Shown here in pieces: positions 1-8,566 of a stretch of 64,000 nucleotides of DNA. The notes beneath the pieces are model-generated. The model saw only the letters and a program-made list of their open reading frames with translations, was not told the origin of the DNA and searched no databases. The first letter of the stretch is position 1, and every line of letters begins with the position of its first letter. Source of the DNA: Thermodesulfobacteriaceae bacterium UBA6232 (GTDB lineage Bacteria > Desulfobacterota > Thermodesulfobacteria > Thermodesulfobacteriales > Thermodesulfobacteriaceae). A program made the translations under genes and the position numbers. The stretch is from NCBI GenBank assembly GCA_002441555.1, contig DJWK01000036.1:1-64000 (forward strand), written 5' to 3'.

Positions 1-34
1 ACACAATTTTCTTGACACTATGGAGGGAACTCCT

Positions 35-2076
35 ATGAAATCACTGAAAAAGGATTTTCATCATAAAACCCACCATCATCACTCAGAAAAACACGCTCAT
101 GAGCATCAGGGGCATCATTTTCATCATGCCCAGATGCTTAAAGACTTTAAAAAACGTTTCCTTGTTTCTTTAATCCTTACAATTCCAGTTTTTCTTCTAT
201 CACCTATGGTTCAAAAATTATTTGGGTTTTCTTTAACTTTTCCTTATTCTGTCTATGTTCTTTTTCTCTTAAGTTCCGTTATTTATTTCTATGGTGGTTA
301 TCCCTTTATTAAAGGCTTGGTAAATGAACTTAAGCAAAAGCAACCGGGAATGATGACCCTTATTGGGATAGCCATAAGTATAGCCTATTTTTACAGTTCA
401 GGAGTGGTATTTGGATTAAAGGGAAAGCTCTTTTTCTGGGAACTTGCCACCTTAATTGATATTATGCTTCTCGGGCACTACATAGAGATGAAATCTGTAC
501 TCGGTGCATCTCGCGCTCTTGAAGAACTGGTAAAAATTATGCCTTCTGAAGCTCATTTGATTATCAATGATAAAACCAAAGATGTAACCGTTCAAGAATT
601 AAGAATTGGGGATAAGGTTCTTGTTAAACCTGGTGAAAAGATTCCTGTAGATGGAGTTATACTTGAAGGAGAATCTTATGTGGATGAATCTATGCTGACC
701 GGAGAATCAAAACCTGTATCTAAAAAAGTTGGTGATAAAGTTATTGGGGGGTCCGTTAATGGAGACGGAGCTCTTGTTGTTCGTGTTGAGAAAACAGGAA
801 AGGATACCTATCTTAATCAAGTAATTGAGCTTGTAAAACAAGCTCAAGAGAGTAAGAGTAAAACTCAGGATCTGGCAAATAGAGCCGCCTTTTATCTTAC
901 TATTATAGCCTTTATCTTACTATTATAGCCTTAACTGTTGGAACCATTACTTTAATTCTTTGGCTTCTTTTTGGGAAGGAATTTATTTTTGCCCTTGAAA
1001 GATCGGTAACGGTTATGGTAATTACCTGTCCCCATGCCCTTGGTCTTGCTGTGCCACTTGTAGTTGCTGTTTCAACATCACTTGCCGCCAAATCTGGATT
1101 GCTTATAAGAAATAGACAAGCCTTTGAAAGAGCGAAAGATTTGCAGGCTGTAATTTTTGATAAAACTGGGACTCTTACTGAGGGAAAGCTTGAAGTAAGT
1201 GATGTGATTCCTATTGGAATTAATGAAAATCATCTTTTGCAAATTGCTGCCTCCCTGGAAGCGAATTCCGAGCATCCCATTGCCCAAGCTATAGTAAAAA
1301 AAGCAGAAAAGGAAGGCATAAACCTATTACAACCCCATAAATTTCAAGCTCTCCCTGGAAAAGGAATAGAAGGTTTTCTTGATAACCAAAAGTATATGGT
1401 GGTAAGTCCAAATTATTTAAAGGAGATAGGTTTTGAATTTTATGATAAAAAAATTCAAAAAGTCATGGAAGAGGGCAAAACTGTTGTCTTTGTTCTCAAA
1501 GATGAGAAAGAGCTCCTTGGAGCTATTGCTCTTGCAGATAAAATAAGAGAGGAATCAAAGGAAGCCATAAAGAAACTTAAAGAAATGGGTATAAAATGCA
1601 TCATGCTTACCGGTGACAATAGATTTGTTGCCCAGTTTGTGGCCAAGGAATTAGAGATGGATGAGTATTTTGCTGAAGTTTTGCCCCATGAAAAGGCGGA
1701 TAAAGTCAAAGAAGTTCAAAAAAGATTTATCACTGCCATGGTGGGAGATGGTGTTAATGATGCACCAGCTTTGGCACAGGCTGATGTAGGTATAGCTATC
1801 GGTGCAGGGACTGATGTAGCCATTGAAACTGCTGATATAATACTCGTAAGAAATGATCCAAGAGATGTGTTTACTGTAATAAATCTTTCAAGAAAGACCT
1901 ATTCAAAAATGAAACAAAATCTATTATGGGCAACAGGATACAATATTTTTGCCATCCCCCTTGCAGCGGGCATTCTTTATCCTTTAGGAATTCTTCTAAG
2001 TCCAGCCATAGGTGCTATTTTTATGAGCTTGAGCACCGTTATTGTTGCCATTAATGCCAAATTATTTAAAGTTTAA
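35..2076 (+). pseudogene. copB: CopB-type copper-translocating P1B ATPase, interrupted by frameshift
   Basis: Inner-membrane P-type ATPase that exports copper, or a related soft metal, using ATP. The first part (to 928) has a His-rich N terminus, membrane segments and the TGES actuator motif. The second part (open from 1015) has the CPH intramembrane metal motif typical of CopB rather than the CPC of CopA, then DKTGT, the TGD region and GDGVNDAP. The parts lie in different frames because a 20-bp unit is exactly duplicated at 891-930; deleting one copy restores one continuous protein through [15 protein letters not shown] at 35 is chosen over ATG at 20 because GGAGGG lies just upstream of it. 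No other stop or decay is visible, so the lesion is recent, reversible or an assembly artefact. Family assignment is secure; whether a full protein is made is not. Confidence 0.88.
891..930. repeat. 20-bp perfect tandem duplication inside copB
   Basis: Two exact adjacent copies of a 20-bp unit (891-910 and 911-930; it begins TTTATCTTAC). Twenty is not a multiple of three, so the second copy shifts the frame and brings a TAG at 926-928. Loss of one copy restores the ATPase frame. Confidence 0.95.
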
Positions 2077-2307
2077 ATTTTATTAAAGGGAACAAATATT
2101 TGTAAAGTTCTCCCCTATTTTTATTAGCGCAAATCCTGTGGTAGTAAAAACTTTTGAGAAGCAATGCTTCCTTATATATTAATGTTCATCTTTTGAGGTT
2201 TTGTTTAGAATTTTCTTAGAATCATTTTGGATTAATCACATTATCGAAAAGTGAAAAGTTTCAAAATCATAGTAGAGTTATAATAGATTTTTTAAAAAGG
2301 TGGTCTT

Positions 2308-3051
2308 GTGGAAAGTCAAATAAAAGAAGTAGCCAATTTAATTAAGAATTCAAAATATACAGTGGCCTTCACAGGAGCAGGAATTTCCGTGGAAAGCGGA
2401 ATACCTACTTTTAGAGGTTCTCAAGGACTATGGTCTAAATACGATCCTGAGGAATATGCCTATATTGAGGCTTTTTTGAGGAATCCTTCCAAGGTCTGGA
2501 AAATGTTAAGAGAAATGTATGAAGTGATATTAAGTGCCAAGCCCAATCCTGCGCATAAGGTATTAAGTGAACTTGAAAAAGTTGGTTATTTAAAGACTGT
2601 TATTACTCAGAATATTGATGGTCTTCATCAAGAAGCGGGAAGTAGGAATGTCATAGAATTTCACGGAAACTGTAAGTGGCTTTTTTGTCTGAATTGTGGA
2701 AAACGAGAAAAAATTGATAGAAAACTTATTAGCAGGCTTCCTTATCCTGAATGTCCAGACTGTAAAGCTCCCTTGAAACCTGAAGTTGTCTTTTTCGGAG
2801 AGCCCATTCCTTTTAATGCAAAAATTATGGCTGAGGAGGAAGCCAAAAATTGTGAGGTTATGTTAATTATTGGGACTTCAGGAGTAGTTTATCCTGCGGC
2901 AGAGCTTCCCTATATAGCTAAAACCAAAGGTGCAAAAATCGTAGAAATAAATCTTGAGGAAACACCATATACTTCTTCAATTACTGACTATTTTCTTCAA
3001 GGCAAAGCCTCAGAGATCCTTGAAAAGATTTTTTCTAAATTAAAGATTTAA
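2308..3051 (+). CDS. cobB: Sir2-family NAD-dependent protein deacylase (sirtuin)
   Basis: Removes acyl groups from lysines using NAD+, giving nicotinamide and O-acetyl-ADP-ribose; cytoplasmic. The 247-residue protein shows the family motifs in order: GAGIS near residue 23, then PTFRG, TQNIDGLH near residue 97, the catalytic His in FHGN, a four-Cys zinc site (CLNC then CPDC, about residues 125-151), and GTS in the second Rossmann half. The length is normal. The start is GTG at 2308, with AAAGGTGG about 5 bases upstream. It stands alone between the copper ATPase and the metal transporter. A macro-domain protein that could hydrolyse its product lies about 4 kb away on the other strand; a functional link is only inferred. 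Confidence 0.93.
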   Translation: MESQIKEVANLIKNSKYTVAFTGAGISVESGIPTFRGSQGLWSKYDPEEYAYIEAFLRNPSKVWKMLREMYEVILSAKPNPAHKVLSELEKVGYLKTVITQNIDGLHQEAGSRNVIEFHGNCKWLFCLNCGKREKIDRKLISRLPYPECPDCKAPLKPEVVFFGEPIPFNAKIMAEEEAKNCEVMLIIGTSGVVYPAAELPYIAKTKGAKIVEINLEETPYTSSITDYFLQGKASEILEKIFSKLKI

Positions 3052-3121
3052 TATTCAGCTATTTGACTTAAAGTATCACTTTAATAATCAAAAGCTTTCC
3101 ATTAAACGGAATTAAAATTTC

Positions 3122-3149
3122 TTGACAAATTCTTAAAATTTGATATGGT
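3122..3149 (+). promoter_or_regulatory. Sigma-70-like promoter of the Ni/Co transporter operon
   Basis: TTGACA at 3122-3127 and TATGGT at 3144-3149 with a 16-base spacer, 33 bases upstream of the cbiM start. The -10 overlaps the inverted repeat at 3145-3164. Confidence 0.55.
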
Positions 3150-3164
3150 AATTTTAATTACCAT
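3145..3164. promoter_or_regulatory. Perfect inverted repeat over the cbiM -10 element, candidate operator
   Basis: Nine-base arms ATGGTAATT and AATTACCAT separated by TT, with no mismatch. The site covers the -10 and the start region, where a repressor would block transcription. A metal-responsive repressor is inferred from the operon it precedes; the sequence does not match a NikR or Fur site that I know. Confidence 0.5.
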
Positions 3165-3181
3165 TGAAAAAGGAGGAAAAA

Positions 3182-3859
3182 ATGCATATTTCAGAAGGGA
3201 TTTTGCCTCTTTCCTGGGCTGGAATTTGGTGGGGGGTAACAGCCGGTGCTTTAGCTTTAAGTTTTAAAAGACTCAAAAGAGATGTAGAAACCCAGATAGA
3301 AAAAAAGGCTGTCTTTGCCTTTATCACAGCTCTTGTATTCCTCTTTTCCATGGTTCCCATTCCCGTTCCCTTTTCAGGCACCTGTTCACATCCGGTTGGA
3401 GTGGCTGTGGCTGTTTTTGTGCTTGGACTATCAGGAAGCATTGTCTCAGGTTTTATAGTTCTCCTTCTTCAAGCTCTTTTTCTTGCTCATGGAGGTCTTT
3501 CAACCCTTGGTGCCAACGCCTTTTCTATGGCTATAATGGGAAGTTTTTCTGCCTACCTTGTTATAAAGTTTACTCAAAATCTTAAGTTTTCTCTCTTCAT
3601 AAAAGGCTTTTTGGCAGGTCTTTTCGCTGACTGGATAACTTACCTTACCACAGCTTTTCAACTTGCCATGGCTCTAAAAGAAGAGGAACCCTTTTTCTCC
3701 CTTTTTATTAAGATTTTGATAGCCTTTATACCCACTCAAGCCCCCATTGGAATCCTTGAAGGCGTCATTACAGGGGCTTTGGTAACTGCCATATACAAAA
3801 GAAGAAAGGACCTTTTTGCCTTTGAAAATCTAAAAACTTTAAAAGAGGTGGTCAAATGA
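3182..3859 (+). CDS. cbiM: CbiM/NikM substrate-binding membrane subunit of Ni/Co ECF transporter
   Basis: Membrane S-component that captures Co2+ or Ni2+ for an energy-coupling-factor transporter. The protein begins MHISEG. In this family the His directly after the initiator Met is a metal ligand, which fixes the start at 3182 rather than at an upstream in-frame codon; GGAGG sits 6 bases before it. Several hydrophobic segments follow, with the family signatures CSHPVG near residue 65 and HGGLSTLGAN near residue 105. It overlaps the next small gene by 4 bases and heads cbiM, small gene, cbiQ, cbiO. Cobalt versus nickel cannot be decided from sequence; no cobalamin genes lie nearby. Confidence 0.9.
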   Translation: MHISEGILPLSWAGIWWGVTAGALALSFKRLKRDVETQIEKKAVFAFITALVFLFSMVPIPVPFSGTCSHPVGVAVAVFVLGLSGSIVSGFIVLLLQALFLAHGGLSTLGANAFSMAIMGSFSAYLVIKFTQNLKFSLFIKGFLAGLFADWITYLTTAFQLAMALKEEEPFFSLFIKILIAFIPTQAPIGILEGVITGALVTAIYKRRKDLFAFENLKTLKEVVK

Positions 3860-4164
3860 GAAAAATTGTGGTAATAATACTCGGTCTGTGTTTGCTTTTA
3901 TTTAGCGTAGTTAAAGCTGAGGAAACTAAAGAAAAATGGACAGGTCTTGATGAGGCGGTCATTGAAAAAGTGGCTGAAGAAAAGGGTAGGGCACCAAAAA
4001 GTATCTTTAATCTCGAAGGAGATACCGAGCTTTTTGTCTTTTCCCTTTTTTCAGGACTGGCAGGATTTATCGGAGGCTATTACTGGAGAAAACTTTTAAG
4101 CGAAGAAAAAAAATGCATCTTCACAGGGTCTCACCACAAGTCTTTATCACAAAGATTAACCTGA
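3856..4164 (+). CDS. Small CbiN/NikN-like membrane component of Ni/Co transporter
   Basis: A small exported or membrane-anchored protein of 102 residues. It has an N-terminal hydrophobic signal (about residues 4-20), a charged periplasmic stretch rich in Glu and Lys (LDEAVIEKVAEE), and a second membrane span near residues 63-80 ending in GYYWRK. The two-span topology and the place between cbiM and cbiQ match the CbiN/NikN accessory subunit, which joins CbiM in metal capture. ATGA-type overlap with cbiM indicates coupled translation. The last 17 residues overlap the cbiQ start in another frame, so the natural end may be near EEKK and the tail may be lengthened. I recognise the context more than the sequence. 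Confidence 0.68.
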   Translation: MRKIVVIILGLCLLLFSVVKAEETKEKWTGLDEAVIEKVAEEKGRAPKSIFNLEGDTELFVFSLFSGLAGFIGGYYWRKLLSEEKKCIFTGSHHKSLSQRLT

Positions 4165-4825
4165 AAATAAGATTTCTATATTTTTGCGGGCTCCTTTTTT
4201 TGGTCTTACTTTCAAAAAATCCCTATTTCTTAAGCACTGTTTTTATCTTTCATTTTGTCTTTTTTCTTAGCAGAGATTTTAAAATAAAAGAAGTTTTTCA
4301 TCTTTACCTTGAGCCTTTATTTGTAGCTATCCTTATTGTGCTTATTAAAAGTGTGGATTTTTCTTCCCTTGAGAACACCTTTATTTCTTTCAAAGAAAAT
4401 TTTTTCTGGGGCTTCGAGTTTTGACTGCCTTTACCCTTTTTATATTTTTCTTTGTTCCACTTTCTTTTTTTGAAACTATTAAATTAATGCAATGGTTACG
4501 AATTCCTGTTCTTTTTCAAGAGTTGCTATTTCTGAGTTTTAAATTTATATCTCTTTTAAAGGAAGATATATCTTTGGTTTATCTTTCCCAAAAAAATCGG
4601 CTGGGATATTCAGGGATTGGAAGAACTATAAATTCTTTAAAATACCTTGCTCAAGCTTCATTTTTTAAAGCCATGGGACACTCAGAAAATACCCTTCAAA
4701 GTATGAAACAGAGAGGTTTTGATTTCAGTAATCTTTCCTTTTCCATTGAGCCCATTAAAAAGATTGATATATTTCTTTTTTCTGGAATTTTGCTCTTATG
4801 GATACTGCTGTGGTTAATTCTATAA
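4113..4825 (+). pseudogene. cbiQ: CbiQ transmembrane subunit of Ni/Co ECF transporter, frameshifted
   Basis: The T-component couples the metal-binding subunits to the ATPase. The first part (4113-4424) holds the N-terminal membrane segments. The second (open from 4421) holds the remaining segments and the conserved cytoplasmic region with FKAMGHSE and MKQRGFD, resembling the paired coupling-helix motifs of CbiQ. The halves are offset by one base at a run of four G (4408-4411). One more G would give WGLRVLTAFT and a continuous protein of about 236 residues. No other lesion is seen. It overlaps its neighbours on both sides, as expected for a tight operon. An assembly error, a recent mutation or recoding would each look like this. 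Confidence 0.82.
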
Positions 4826-5651
4826 GACTTAAGGTAAATTTAAAAAAATTTACCCTTGAAACTCTTTTTACCCTTCAAGATATTTCTTTTGAGCTCTGTA
4901 AAGGAGAGGGGATTGCTCTTCTTGGGGCAAGCGGAGCAGGAAAAACTACTTTGCTTAAAGTTATTGATGGGCTCTATAAAAGCTATGAAGGAGAGATTTT
5001 ATTAGATGGAAAAGAAATAAAAAATTTAAGTCCTCGGGAAATTTATTCTAAAATGGGGCTTCTTTTTCAGAATCCTGAAGAACAGCTTTTTGCAGAAACC
5101 GTCTTTGAAGATGTTGCTTTTGGACCAAGAAATATGGGTTTTGATGAAAAAAAAGTGAAAGAAGCTGTTTCAAAGGCCCTTGAACTCGTTTCCCTTTCTG
5201 GTTATGAAAACAGGTCCATTCAGCATTTAAGTTTTGGTGAAAAAAAAGGGTTGCCCTTGCTGGCCTTCTTGCTATGGGACACGAAATTCTTCTTCTTGAT
5301 GAGCCAACCCTTGGCCTTGATCCAATCCTTGAAAAGAATTTTTTGAATATACTTCTTAACTTAAAAAGAAAAGGGTTTTCCTTTATTATGGCTACCCACA
5401 ATGTGGACATTGTTCCCTATTTTGCTGAGAAAGTGGTTGTCTTAAAAGAGGGAAAAATGGTCTTTTCTGGGAGCCCTTATGAGTTTTTCGTAGAAACTTC
5501 AAATTTAGAATTTCTAAATCTAAGAGCACCCACTCCTACTGAAATTTTTATTCCCTATAGGGCTTCTCTTGAAAAACTTCCTCTTACCAGAGAGGAAGCT
5601 CAAGTTTTGCTAAAAATTTATTTCAAAAAATCTTCCTATGGAACTCATTGA
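4798..5651 (+). pseudogene. cbiO: CbiO ATP-binding subunit of Ni/Co ECF transporter, frameshifted at poly-A
   Basis: Cytoplasmic ABC ATPase that powers the transporter. Before the shift: Walker A GASGAGKTT near residue 42, Q-loop FQNPEEQLF, and the start of the signature motif LSFGEKK. After it: Walker B ILLLDEPTLGLDP and the switch ATHN. The halves join at eight consecutive A (5240-5247); a ninth A gives LSFGEKKRVALAGLLA and a normal protein of about 284 residues. Such a run could be a sequencing or assembly miscall, or a site for transcriptional slippage that makes some full-length product. The gene overlaps cbiQ upstream and the SfsA fusion downstream. Confidence 0.85.
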
Positions 5652-6786
5652 GGCCCGCTTTCTTGAAAGATTAAATAGATTTGTGGTAAAGATTGAAATT
5701 AATGGTAAAAAAGAACTTGCCTATCTTCCTAATCCTGGAAGACTCTGGGAGCTTCTTTTGCCTGGAAGAGTCTTGCTTTTATCTAAAAGTGAAAGAGGGA
5801 CCTATCCCTATATGGTCATTGCCTGCAGGCAGGAAAATTTTCCGGTTTTGCTTCACACTCATCTTACCAACAACTATGTAGCTGATTTAATTCAGGAAGG
5901 CCAAATTCCCAGCTTAAGAGATTATGTATTGATAAAAAGAGAACCAAAAGCTGGAAAAGGAAGGCTTGATTTACTTCTTGAAAATCAGAAATCTGGGAAA
6001 AAACTTTACCTTGAGGTTAAAACCTGCACTCTCTTTGGGGAGAAACTTGCCATGTTTCCTGATGCAGAAACTAAAAGAGGAACAAGGCATCTCTATGAAC
6101 TTTTAAGATTAAGAGATAAAGGTTATGAAGCCGGCTGTCTTTTTGTGGTAATGAGTCCAAAGGTTAAGTATTTTCTTCCGGCGTATCACATTGATTTTGA
6201 TTTCACTGAGGCCTTCCTTCAAACTTATGGAAAAATTAAATTTGAGGCTATTTCTGTGAAATTTTCACCTTCCCTTGAAAAAATTGATGAAGTTAAAAGA
6301 CTTGAAATACCTTTTGAATTTTTAAGAAAAGAATTTAAAAATAGCGGTGCCTATCTTTTGATACTTGAAATGAAGAAGAATGAAAGGCTTGAGATTGCAA
6401 GACTTGGAAATATTGAATTTAAAAAGGGTTTTTATGTCTATGTAGGTTCGGGAAGAAAAAATTTAATAGAAAGGGTAAAGAGACATTTACGGAAAAATAA
6501 AAAAAAGAAATGGCATATAGATTATCTTACAGAAAGGGCACACTTTTTAAAGGCTGTTACCATAGTTAGCTCGGAGAATCTTGAATGCCTTCTTGTGGAA
6601 GATATTATAAATATTGCCGATGATATAATAACAAGATTTGGGGCCTCAGACTGCAAGTGCCCCTCTCATCTTTTTTATTTTAAAGAAAACCCTCTTCAGC
6701 TTGAAAAATTTATCCATATCCTGAATTATTACCGCCTTGAAAGACCTGCTGTAAGGATTGAAAAAAATTTACAAATTAGTCTTTAA
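5638..6786 (+). CDS. sfsA: SfsA-family nuclease-like protein fused to a DUF123 GIY-YIG domain
   Basis: Residues 1 to about 225 match SfsA: an N-terminal OB-like part with LPNPGRL, then a restriction-endonuclease-like core with GKGRLDLLL, LEVKTCTL, FPDAETKRGTRHL and GCLFVVM. Residues from about 240 to 372 match the DUF123 family, related to GIY-YIG nucleases: GAYLLILEM, FYVYVGSGRKNL, KKWHIDYL, an EC-type motif (LECLL), and GASDCKCPSHLFYF. SfsA is reported as a DNA-binding or nuclease-like protein with an unclear role, so a DNA-processing enzyme with two nuclease folds is an inference. The start at 5638 overlaps the cbiO end. Both domains look intact. Confidence 0.82.
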   Translation: MELIEARFLERLNRFVVKIEINGKKELAYLPNPGRLWELLLPGRVLLLSKSERGTYPYMVIACRQENFPVLLHTHLTNNYVADLIQEGQIPSLRDYVLIKREPKAGKGRLDLLLENQKSGKKLYLEVKTCTLFGEKLAMFPDAETKRGTRHLYELLRLRDKGYEAGCLFVVMSPKVKYFLPAYHIDFDFTEAFLQTYGKIKFEAISVKFSPSLEKIDEVKRLEIPFEFLRKEFKNSGAYLLILEMKKNERLEIARLGNIEFKKGFYVYVGSGRKNLIERVKRHLRKNKKKKWHIDYLTERAHFLKAVTIVSSENLECLLVEDIINIADDIITRFGASDCKCPSHLFYFKENPLQLEKFIHILNYYRLERPAVRIEKNLQISL

Positions 6787-7314
6787 ATTTTCAAGAACTT
6801 CTGCAAAGATTTTATAATGCTCTTCAAGGAAAAGAACCATTCTCACAAGCTCTGGCTTTTGATTCTCCTTTAAAAATTCAAGAATGCTTTTTAAGGCAAT
6901 TTCAGCTGCTTCTTTTATGGGATAACCATAAGCACCTGTTGATAGAGCTGGGAATGCTATAGATTTAAGATTCATTTCAAAAGCCTTGGTAAGGGCACTT
7001 TTATATGCCTTTGAGAGAAGGTCTGCCTCTCCGCTTTTTCCGTCTCTATAAATCGGCCCAACCGCATGAATAACATATTTAGCCTTAAGATTTCCTGCGC
7101 CTGTTACCACAGCCTCACCTGTAAAGCAGTGAGTATATTTAGCCCGTAATTCTTCAAGTATGGCCGGCCCTCCTTTTCTGTGTATGGCACCATCCACACC
7201 CCCACCAGGAATTAGTTTCTCATTAGCTGCGTTAACAATAGCATCCACTTCCTGTTCAGTAATATCACCTTGAACAATCTCAATAATACAATTACCAACC
7301 TCAAGCCTAATCAT
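6769..7314 (-). CDS. Macro-domain protein (ADP-ribose / O-acetyl-ADP-ribose hydrolase-like)
   Basis: Macro domains bind ADP-ribose, and many hydrolyse O-acetyl-ADP-ribose, the product of sirtuins. The protein shows GDIT, the active-site AIVNAANE, GGGVDGAIH, VIHAVGP and FPALSTGAYGYP, all of the YmdB/MacroD type. Length is about 181 residues, normal for a single-domain member. Start 7314 is chosen because GGGAGGAGGG lies directly upstream of that ATG; a longer frame back to 7377 adds 21 residues with no family match. It converges with the SfsA-DUF123 gene, and the ends overlap by 18 bases. Confidence 0.9.
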   Translation of the reverse strand: MIRLEVGNCIIEIVQGDITEQEVDAIVNAANEKLIPGGGVDGAIHRKGGPAILEELRAKYTHCFTGEAVVTGAGNLKAKYVIHAVGPIYRDGKSGEADLLSKAYKSALTKAFEMNLKSIAFPALSTGAYGYPIKEAAEIALKSILEFLKENQKPELVRMVLFLEEHYKIFAEVLENLKTNL

Positions 7315-7492
7315 TCCCTCCTCCCTTAAAGGGGTTTTTGTAGTTATTATTTTAAAAATTTCATCATGAAATAGCAATATCCCAGCATAGGGTTTTAAAA
7401 ATAAAGAATTTTTTCACAATATCTCAAAACTTGATAAAAATTTTTTATTAAATTTAGTATCAAACAATATTAATTTAAAAGGAGGTGTTCAG

Positions 7493-7846
7493 ATGGAGAA
7501 AGAAAAACTCATAATCAATAAAATAAGAGCCTTTTATTTTATGGCAGGGGTTCTTAAACTACAGCAAACAGATCCCAGATGCTCAGTTTGCAAATCAAGA
7601 AAGGAAGTGGCTGAAGAGCTTATAGAGGAGTTTAATGAATTCAAAGAAATTACCGATTTTGAGGCTGTTCCAGAAATTTTTAAAAATAAACTTAAAGATA
7701 TAGAAGACATATTGAGTCAGATAAAACTTCCTGAAAAACCTATACCTCAGAGAAAGGTTGGGGACTGCCATTTTCCAGATAAAGAATGCCTTGTTAAAGA
7801 GTGTTTTGAAATTTTTGAGGACTTGGTTGAAGAGGAAGAGGATTAG
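7493..7846 (+). CDS. Hypothetical protein, 117 residues, Cys-containing and acidic
   Basis: I do not recognise this family. The protein is acidic and predicted helical, with no signal peptide or membrane span. It has six Cys: two in CSVC near residue 30, three more (GDCHF, ECLV, KECF) near residues 92-103, spaced so that a metal site or disulfides are possible, and one close by. The C terminus is a run of Glu and Asp. ATG at 7493 has an excellent AAAGGAGGTG site 5 bases upstream, which strongly supports expression. It precedes a nucleoside-phosphorylase-like gene by 15 bases. Confidence 0.75.
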   Translation: MEKEKLIINKIRAFYFMAGVLKLQQTDPRCSVCKSRKEVAEELIEEFNEFKEITDFEAVPEIFKNKLKDIEDILSQIKLPEKPIPQRKVGDCHFPDKECLVKECFEIFEDLVEEEED

Positions 7847-7861
7847 CTTTATAATAATTTT

Positions 7862-8554
7862 GTGTTCCTTCCATCAATTGACCTTTTTGAGGTAAAAAAA
7901 GCAGTTATTTTTTGTCCCCTTCCTGAATGGAATTACTTTTCAAAAAAATTTGATATTTTAAAATCATTTAATTGGCTCAATATATCCATTAAAAAAGTTA
8001 GCAAAAATGCTATTTTTTGTGGACCTCTTATATCTTCACCAACACTTGCTCTACTTATTGAATTTCTTAAAAACAAAGGCATAAAAGAGATTTTACTTAT
8101 TGGGTGGGCAGGTAAAAGCCCCTTTGCTTTGCTTGAAATTGGAGATCTTTTTATTCCAGAAAAAGCCTATTCTCTTGAAGGTACCTCTAAGTTTTACTAT
8201 AAAAGGAAAAAAGTATTTAAACCCGAAAAAAAATTTCTTTTAAATATAGAAAATCTCTTAAAAACTTTTAACATCCCCTTTAAATTAGGAAAGATTTTAA
8301 CATCAGATGCACCTCAAGTAGTAGAAAAAAATTTAAATGACTTTAAATTATTATTGAATAAAGTCCAGGCCATGGATATGGAAACTTCAGCCCTTTATGC
8401 CTTGAGTTCCTATTATAAAATAAAGGCACTTTCTCTTTTGTTTATTACCGATGAAATCGGAAAAACTCTTTATAAAAGACCCGAATTAAAAATTAAAACT
8501 CTCAGGGAAAAACTTCTTTTATTTTTAAGAAATTTTGTTGAAAATAAAAAATAA
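7862..8554 (+). CDS. Nucleoside phosphorylase-family protein
   Basis: A cytoplasmic enzyme of the PNP/UDP phosphorylase superfamily, which splits nucleosides with phosphate. Visible family blocks are CGPLISSPTLALLIEFL near residues 51-67 (phosphate/sugar loop), ILLIGWAGKSP, the EGTS block near residue 100, SDAPQV, and the purine-binding, sugar-contacting MDMETSALYAL near residue 171. The catalytic Asp position is ITDE. At 230 residues it is slightly short. The start is GTG at 7862 with no clear ribosome site, so it may depend on the upstream gene. Divergence leaves the substrate open: purine nucleosides, uridine or methylthioadenosine. Confidence 0.72.
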   Translation: MFLPSIDLFEVKKAVIFCPLPEWNYFSKKFDILKSFNWLNISIKKVSKNAIFCGPLISSPTLALLIEFLKNKGIKEILLIGWAGKSPFALLEIGDLFIPEKAYSLEGTSKFYYKRKKVFKPEKKFLLNIENLLKTFNIPFKLGKILTSDAPQVVEKNLNDFKLLLNKVQAMDMETSALYALSSYYKIKALSLLFITDEIGKTLYKRPELKIKTLREKLLLFLRNFVENKK

Positions 8555-8566
8555 CAAATTGGTTTT

